Origin: Castor canadensis
Lineage: Eukaryota; Chordata; Mammalia; Rodentia; Castoridae
DNA length: 64,000 nucleotides
Assembly (NCBI RefSeq): GCF_047511655.1
Contig: NC_133396.1
Location: 131,201,490-131,265,489, forward strand
Direction: 5' to 3'
The notes under the pieces are model-generated. The model saw only the letters and a program-made list of their open reading frames with translations. It did no database searches and was not told the DNA's origin. How positions within the stretch are numbered: the stretch's first letter is position 1; the number at the start of each line of letters is the position of its first letter. Below, piece after piece: positions 45,501 through 54,500 of this stretch. Both the position numbers and the translations under genes were made by a program.

Positions 45501-48500
45501 CAATAACAAAATATTTAAGCTTTTTTCCCTTAGTTGTTAAACATATTTTTCACTCATAAATGGAAACTGTATATTTATTTTCTTAGAGTAATGGTGGTAA
45601 CAAGAGTGAAGATGTATTTTGTGATCCTGAAGATGAATGGGAACCTGACATTACAAATGCACCTGTTTCTTCACTTTCTAGAAGGAGGTAAAGAAGGGTT
45701 TTTGTTGTTGTTTTTTGTGGTACTGGGGCTTGAACTCAGGGCCTACATCTTGAGCCACACCACAAGCCCTTTTTTGTGAAGGGTTTTTTCGGGATAGGGT
45801 CTCAAGAACTGTTTGCCAGGCTAGCTTCGAACTGTGGTCCTCCTGATCTTTGCCTCCTGAGTAACTAGGATTACAGGCATGAACCACCAACTCCTGGCTG
45901 GTAAAGATGTCTTTGTTACTGGATTTCTTGTTCTGTAGGTGTGTGTGCGCTTATATTTCAATACAATACATAATATGTAAATATATGTACACATCATTTA
46001 CTTATTTTAGAAGAACGATCTATTGTCATGAAAGCTATAGCTGTGAAGGGAACTCAGGAAGATAAGTGGAATAGTATGTCAGTAACCAAATTTTATCATG
46101 TTGGGCATTAAATTGTTTATTATTCATTAGAAAAGGAATGGTATTCAGCATTTCATCATAAAAGTTTTAAAAGCAACTTAGAATAACAAAATCTAATTTT
46201 CTAGGAACAGTATTATTTTTAAATTACCCTTCCTCAAGAACTTGACAAATTCTATGGTATTTTATGATGAGTCATAGAATTTTAAGTGTAGTCAAGTTAG
46301 TGTGAGGCCACAAATAAATCCTGGTGGTAGAGAACTTGTACACATGACAGGTGTCACTTACAAAACATGAAAGACTCCCATGGGAATAGACAGGCGTTCA
46401 GGAGCACCTAGTTTTGTGGAGAGCTCAGACGCTCAGAATGCAGCAAAATGGCAGGGGAAGACCATGGCAGCTCCGTCCTTCAGGTAGTTTTCAATCAGTG
46501 TCTGTGATGACTACTGCCTGCCATGTCCTGAGAAACACAAAGGAATAAGAAGAACCAGGAATTGAGCAAAGTAAAGGCAGGAGCTATTGAGAGACCTGAA
46601 AAGCCAGGCAGGAGGACTGGAGAGGAGAATTAATAGGACTTGTTGACTAGTTGTGGGGCTGAAGGGAGGACGAGCTCAAAGATGCCTCCTGGTTTTAAAT
46701 TGGGTAACTGACTAGGAGAAAATGGTATCCTGAAGATGAATGGTAAGTGTACTTTTGAACATGGTGACTTTGAGATTCCCAGGGAACATCTGGGTGATGT
46801 TCAAGTGTGGAACTTTGAAGCAGGAATTTGGAATTTTCAGGATGCAAGAGTCAATAACATTGACTCATCAGTGAAATGTCTTCATTCATTTCATTTTTTG
46901 AGCTCAGCATGGTGGGGCACACCTGTAATCCTAGCACTCTTGAGGTAGGACAGGAGGATTGTGAGTTCAAGGACAGGCACCAGCTTGGGCTACTTAGCAA
47001 GACCTTGTCTTAAATTTTTTAAAAACTGCCTGCTAAGCGTGGTCTCATTTGATACTCACCACAAACCTTTGATTAGGTGCTGTCATTTCCCACATTTTGC
47101 AGATGAAGAAACTGAGACTTTAAAGAGGTTTGGTAAGTTGTCCAAAGGCCCAGCCTATAAGAGAAAGAGCTGGTGCTCAAAGCTTGGATGACTCTGAAGC
47201 TCCTGATTTTCCTAACTGCTTTGTCATGTCACCTCTCCATTGCCTGTGAGAGAGAAACCTCTTTAAATTAATTGTTTTTTTAAATTTCATTGCCTTCAGC
47301 TGCAGGTCAGGATCCATTTGAGCTTTTAAGCCTTTTAGGTCTCTCATTGTTTTGAACCATGTTTAGTTTAGATTCACTTACCCTATCAGTTCTGCTTTAT
47401 TTGCTATGTGTTAACTGCTAAATTGCAGTAAGAAATTGCTAAGATGTCATCAGTACAGTCCTGAACAAATACAAAGCATGTCCTCTAAACAGATTCTGAG
47501 CTCCTTTGGTGTCAAGAATGGATCTGAACCCCTGCAGTGTAACATAGGCAAAAGCTCAGTGGCTCCTGTACTAGAGTCCTGGTTTCTAATCTGTGCTCAG
47601 TATGGTCATGGACAAATGATTGCACATCTCTAGGCATCAGTTTCCTCATCTATAAAATGGAAACAGCAACATGTCCTGACTCTACAGGGAGGTCACATGT
47701 ATAGAGCACTGCTGCTCCAGCTATTTCCAGGACCTGCAGCATGGAACTGATGATGATGCTATTGCAGTGTTATTTGAGGACTAGAATGATGGTTGTAAAA
47801 CTCCTATGAAGTTACACTAGGTGGGTGTTCAGTAAGTGGTAGCGTGTTCTTGTCTTTGAGACAAGGTCTTGGCTCTAGTAAGCCTAGGCTTGCCTCAAAC
47901 TTATCATCCTCCTGTCTCTACTTTCCAAATTCTGGGATTATAGGTGTGCACCACCACTCTGGCTAGCTTAGACCATTACTGAATATTTGACATTATATTA
48001 AAACTTAGTGCTGGAGATGTATCTCAGTGGTAGAGCACTCACCCAGCATGCTTAAGGGTCTGGGTTCAATCCCTAGCACCATAAAAGATAAACAGATCTC
48101 AGACTACAGGAACATCTGCTATCTGACCCAGTAGTAGTGAACAAATCATGATATCTACAGGTGACTTGACTTCAGGACTCAGGATAGTGGGCTCTGACAC
48201 TAAAGTGAGCAAAAGATGGTCCTTGGGTAGAATTGGGTAGATATAGCTTTATATACCTAAGAAAAATCTAAACCCATTCAAAATTTAAACCAGACCAACA
48301 GACTCATTAATGACTTATGTTTTGCTTTGGATTTCAGGGTTACTAGTTCTTGCTGTTTTCATTATAAACAAGTATAAACTTTAGAATTGTGTATTACACA
48401 ATAGCCTCAAAAAAAATCAAATACCTAGGTGTAAACCTAACAAAAGATGTGAAAGACCTCTACAAGGAAAACTATACACTTCTGAAGAAAGAGATTGAGG

Positions 48501-51500
48501 AAGACTATAGAAAGTGGAGAGATCTCCCATGCTCATGGATTGGTAGAATCAACATAGTAAAAATGTCTATACTCCCAAAAGTAATCTACATGTTTAATGC
48601 AATTCCCATCAAAATTCCAATGACATTCATCAAAGAGATTGAAAAATCTACTGTTAAATTTATATGGAAACACAAGAGGCCACGAATAGCCAAGGCAATA
48701 CTCAGTCAAAAGAACAATGCAGGAGGTATCACAATACCTGACTTCAAACTATATTACAAAGCAATAATAATAAAAACAGCATGGTACTGGCACAAAAACA
48801 GACATGAAGACCAGTGGAACAGAATAGAGGATCCAGATATGAAGCCACACAACTATAAGCAACTTATCTTTGACAAAGGAGCTAAAAATATACGATGGAG
48901 AAATAGCAGCCTCTTCAACAAAAACTGCTGGGAAAACTGGTTAGCAGTCTGCAAAAAACTGAAACTAGATCCATGTATATCACCCTATACCAAGATTAAC
49001 TCAAAATGGATCAAGGATCTTAATATCAGACCCCAAACTCTTAAGTTGATACAAGAAAGAGTAGGAAATACTCTGGAGTTAGTAGGTATAGGTAAGAACT
49101 TTCTCAATGAAACCCCAGCAGCACAGCAACTAAGAGATAGCATAGATAAATGGGACCTCATAAAACTAAAAAGCTTCTGTTCATCAAAAGAAATGGTCTC
49201 TAAACTGAAGAGAACACCCACAGAGTGGGAGAAAATATTTGCCAACTATACATCAGACAAAGGACTGATAACCAGAATATACAGGGAACTTAAAAAACTA
49301 AATTCTCCCAAAACTAATGAACCAATAAAGAAATGGGCAGGTGAACTAAACAGAACTTTCTCAAAAGAAGAAATTCAAATGGCCAGAAAACACATGAAAA
49401 AATGCTCACCATCTCTAGCAATAAAGGAAATGCAAATTAAAACCACACTAAGATTCCACCTCACCCCTGTTAGAATAGCCATCATCAGCAACACCACCAA
49501 CAACAGGTGTTGGCGAGGATGCGGGGAAAAAGGAACCCACTTACACTGTTGGTGGGAATGTAGACTAGTACAACCACTCTGGAAAAAAATTTGGAGGCTA
49601 CTTAAAAAGCTGGACATCGATCTACCATTTGATCCAGCAATACCACTCTTGGGGATATACCCAAAAGACTGTTACTCCAGAGGCACCTGCACATCCATGT
49701 TTATTGCGGCACTATTCACAATAGCCAAGTTATGGAAACAGCCAAGATGCCCCAGCACTGACGAATGGATTAAGAAAATGTGGTATCTATACACAATGGA
49801 ATTTTATGCAGCCATGAAGAAGAACGAAATGTTATCATTCGCTGGTAAATGGATGGAATTGGAGAACATCATTCTGAGTGAGGTTAGCCTGGCTCAAAAG
49901 ACCAAAAATCGTATGTTCTCCCTCATATGTGGACATTAGATCAAGGGCAAACACAACAAGGGGATTGGACTATGAGCACATGATAAAAGCGAGAGCACAC
50001 AAGGGAGGGGTGAGGATAGGTAAGACACCTAAAAAACTAGCTAGCATTTGTTGCCCTTAACGCAGAGAAACTAAAGCAGATACCTTAAAGCAACTGAGGC
50101 CAATAGGAAAAGGAGACCAGGAACTAGAGAAAAGGTTAGATTAAAAAGAATTAACCTAGAAGGTAACACCCATGCACAGGAAATCAATGTGAGTCAATGC
50201 CCTGTATAGCTATCCTTATCTCAACCAGCAAAACCCCTTGTTCCTTCCTATTATTGCTTATACTCTCTCTACAACAAAATTAGAGATAAGGGCAAAATAG
50301 TTTCTGCTGGGTATTGAGGGGGGGAGTGGGAGGGGGTGGAGTGGGTGGTAAGGGAGGGGGTGGGGGCAGGGGGGAGAAATAAACCAAGCCTTGTATGCAC
50401 ATATGAATAATAAAAGAAAAATGAAAAAAAAAAAAAATAAAATAAAATATTCTCACTCAAAAAAAAAAAAAAAGAATTGTGTATCACAAAATGGGCATTA
50501 AAAATTAATGAGTGCTAAACATTGAGTGTTGGTGATTTACATCTCATTTCCTGCTGTCTTTTAAGTTAATAATTAGGAAACCAACAGAAGTTTAAAATGT
50601 TACCCCAAAAATTAGAACTTTTCTTAATATTTAGGTATTTTCATTTGACAAATATTTTTGAGAACTTCTACAATTTTAAAAGTATAATTTTTTTAAATGA
50701 ATTGCTGTTAGTCTGAGACCTTGTATATGAAGTTTCAGCCTTGTAAGAATGTTTATGACAGAATTGCAAACTCTGAGAATGCCTGCAGGTAATGGAAACA
50801 CTGACAGATCCTTAATTATAGGACTGCTGGGCGATGATATGCCACAGGTGTTCTGTAATAAAACAGACTGAGCTGGCTGCCTATAAATTTTGATATGGAC
50901 TGTTGACAGTTAAAAGTAAATTTTCCTCTGAGGTTAAGTAAAAAGTCTTTGAAAGGAATGTGACAAGCGTTTTCTTTTTTTTTTTTTTCATTTTTCTTTT
51001 ATTATTCATATGTGCATACAAGGCTTGGTTCATTTCTCCCCCCTGCCCCCACCCCCTCCCTTACCACCCACTCTGCCCCCTCCCGCTCCCCCCCCCAATA
51101 CCCAGCAGAAACTATTTTGCCCTTATCTCTAATTTTGTTGTAGAGAGAGTAAGCAATAATAGGAAGGAACAAGGGGTTTTGCTGGTTGAGGTAAGGATAG
51201 CTATACAGGGAGTTGACTCACATTGATTTCCTGTGCGTGGGTGTTACCTTCTAGGTTAATTCTTTTTGATCTAACCTTTTCTCTAGTACCTGTTCCCCTT
51301 TTCCTATTGGCCTCAGTTGCTTTAAGGTATCTGCTTTAGTTTCTCTGCGTTAAGGGCAACAAATGCTAGCTAGTTTTTTAGGTGTCTTACCTATCCTCAC
51401 CCCTCCCTTGTGTGCTCTCGCTTTTATCATGTGCTCATAGTCCAATCCCCTTGTTGTGTTTGCCCTTGATCTAATGTCCACATATGAGGGAGAACATACG

Positions 51501-54500
51501 ATTTTTGGTCTTTTGAGCCAGGCTAACCTCACTCAGAATGATGTTCTCCAATTCCATCCATTTACCAGCGAATGATAACATTTCGTTCTTCTTCATGGCT
51601 GCATAAAATTCCATTGTGTATAGATACCACATTTTCTTAATCCATTCGTCAGTACAAGCGTTTTCTTTATTTGGGTTTAAACATTGTTATTCTTGATAGT
51701 GTTACAAGAATAACAGTTTTTCTAGTTTAACTTTTTCCTTTCACTCTTAAATAGAAAAAACTGTAATATTTGATAATTGATATTTCCTTTTTCCTCTTAT
51801 TAATCATATTTCCATGGGGTTCTTTTTGGGAAGGAGTTCACAGTGGGAAATTTATATTTGAAACATTTAGGCTTCTATTCATAGAATACTTTTGCTTAAC
51901 AATCTTCTCAACAAATAGCGTGTTTCTCTTGAGTGGTCAAGAGTAGTAGAAAGTTTTGTTAGAAAAAATACCGAAGGACCCATTATATCTAGATCTAGAT
52001 CATTGCTCAAGGAGACTGGTTGATCAGAGGAGTTGAACTTGGACTTTAGAAACTTGGTACATGGATGCCAAGTGAAAGTAGGCTGCTTTTTCCAGTAGCA
52101 GAGTAGCCAAGCCATTAGAGAGAGGAATAGCTAGTCAGCCAGTCACATCCAATGGGGACACTAGAGGCTGAAGTTTGAAAAGACTGCAAAAAGAGCAATC
52201 AGAGGTAGAGTTACTTCCTCCATTTGTGCTGCTGCTACACCTCAGCCATACTTTGCTCACTGTATCGCAAATATTTACTTAGATGGGTTTTTCCCCTAGA
52301 TCATTTCCCTGTTTAAAATCCTTCCCCTACCCTATCTCCAAAGTAACCAGAGGACAAAGGGCTGGAAGCATGGCTCAAGAAGTAGAGCACCTGCCTAGCA
52401 AGCACGAATTCCTTAGTTCAAACCCCAGTACCACCAAAAAGAAAAGAAAGGAAAGGAAAGGAAAGGCAGGGCAGGAAAGGAAAGGAAAAGAAAAAGGAAA
52501 GGAAAGGAAAGGGAAATGGAAGGAAAGGATCTTTCCCTTGGATAATTCACTCAGGACAAATTCCAAGCTTCCTTAACTAGTTTCGAGGTTCTCCTTGTTT
52601 ACCCCTGTACACCTCCCAGCCTCACCTGAGCCTCATTTGGTCCTTTGCGTGTATAATACTTTTGTTTAACACCAACTATTCCCATATCCTATGCCTGTGT
52701 CTGAGACATTACCCCTGCTTTCCAAGCCTGCCCCTGTTTAACTAACTCCTGCTTATCCTTTAGGGTCACACCACACTGCTCCAGGAGACCCTCCCAGTTC
52801 CTTGGGCCAGGCCAGCTTCTCCAGGGTCTACCATAGCATTTTGCCCTCATAACAGTCATCTCTTTCTTATAGTTACCTGCCTGGCTTCCCTCTTTTGCTT
52901 TGGACTTTAAGCTCAGTGAAGCCAGAAGCCACGTTTGCCATGTTTCAACGTAGAATCCAAAGTCTAAATAGAGCACAGCAAACATTCTGCTTAATTAACT
53001 CTATGCTTGGAAGCACACCTGCAGATGGTGACACCCCTGCCCAGGGACCCACGGGAATCAGGCCTTGATGAGAAGCATCCACTTGTATGTCCATTTTCTT
53101 TAGAGGATTTAAAAATAAGCATTTTTTTTTTTTGAGAGAGAGTCTTGCTATGTAGTTCAGGCTGTCCTTGAATTCATCATCCTCCTGCCTCAGCCTTCTA
53201 AGTGCTGCAATTACAGACCTGTGCCAGCTCACCCAGCTTAAAAATAAACATTCTTAATAAAACTATTCCATGTGGTGTATAACTACTAATCTTAGGGTTT
53301 TTCTTTTTCTCAGGAGCAGATGTCTGATGAAAAATAGGAGAATTTCTGGTTGTTTACATGACATACAAGTCCACCCAATTCAGAATTTGCACTCTTCAGA
53401 TTCATCAGGTATTTTTTTCATCTAATTTTTGATATAATGAGAAAAGCACTAATTCCTGACTGTACCATTACCTTTTCATGTCCTTATGCAAATCATTCCA
53501 TTTCCTAGGAGCTTCTGTTTCCCTTGTAAAATGAAGAGGTCGGTTGGATAGCCTAAAATTCTACTTCTACAATTTTTTTTTGGTACTGGAGCTTGAACTC
53601 AGGGCCTGGCACTTGCTAGGCAGGCGCTCTACTACTTGAGCCACTCCTCCGGCCCTACAGTTCTTTAATCTGATTTATTCTAAAGCCTTGCAGTAAAGTA
53701 CAAGTAGAGTGGCTAATTCAAATGTGCAAGGTCTATAAATTCAGAAATAAGAATCTTATTCATCTGTAAATTAAAAAAAGAAAGCAAAGAATAGCTGATT
53801 ATGTGTTTTGTAGTACAGTTTGTGTGCAGAGGAGAAGAAAAGATCTATACATAGGCGCTTATAAGTAAGATGGCTCTGGAGGACTACCCCATAACCCGAA
53901 GTGCTGGTTGACCATGGGAGTGTGGGACAGGCACAGAACAGGAAAGGAGGCTTCCTTTTCACTGCATACTCTCATTCCTTCTTTCTGATTTTTGTATAAT
54001 AATCCATATATTATCGATCCAAAAAAAATTTTTTGCCAGTGGCTGGAGCTTGAGCCCAGGCTTTACACATGCTAGGCAAATGCTGTACCACTGAACTGTG
54101 TGCACAGTCCCCCAAATAATTGCCCTAGTTGAAGAGAGTTTTAGGGGCTGGAGCTATCGCTCACTGGTAGAGCATTTACCTTGCATGAACAAGGCCCTGG
54201 GTTCAATCCTAAAGAAAAGAAATATTTAAAGAGAAGTTATAGGAATTACTCTTCTGAATAATATTTTATACAAATATTCATTATAATGTCAATTTATCTG
54301 TGAATCTGTATGTGTAACTACCTGTAATAATTAAAATTTTAAAACTACTTCTAGCTGGTGTGGTGGTACATGTCTATAATCCCAGCTGCTTGGGAAGCTG
54401 TGGTGGGAGCATCACTTGAGCACAGGAGTTCAGGGCCAGCCTGGGTATCACAGTGAGACCCCATCTCAAAAAAACAAAACAAAAACTTACTATCAGCTAA

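Larger units (their letters stand above)
43022..45586 (+). other. KIF14 intron 21
   Basis: 2.6 kb, AT-rich. Antisense SINE pieces at 44715-44765 and 45005-45117, and a sense tRNA-like SINE with duplications at 45392-45515. The 43040-44700 stretch is mostly unassigned. Confidence 0.65.
45688..53313 (+). other. KIF14 intron 22
   Basis: 7.6 kb. SINEs at 45695-45899, 46905-47025, 47840-48090; an old repeat at 46570-46870; MIR at 47560-47830; sense L1 48395-50472; antisense L1 50978-51653; L2 52240-52960 with an inserted SINE and GGAAA tract; antisense B1 53124-53237. The stretch 51670-52240 is unassigned. Confidence 0.8.

Noticed and set aside
48389-49939. 516-codon open frame as a host gene
   Set aside because: It is the 3' half of L1 ORF2 within an insertion that has target-site duplications and an A-tail.
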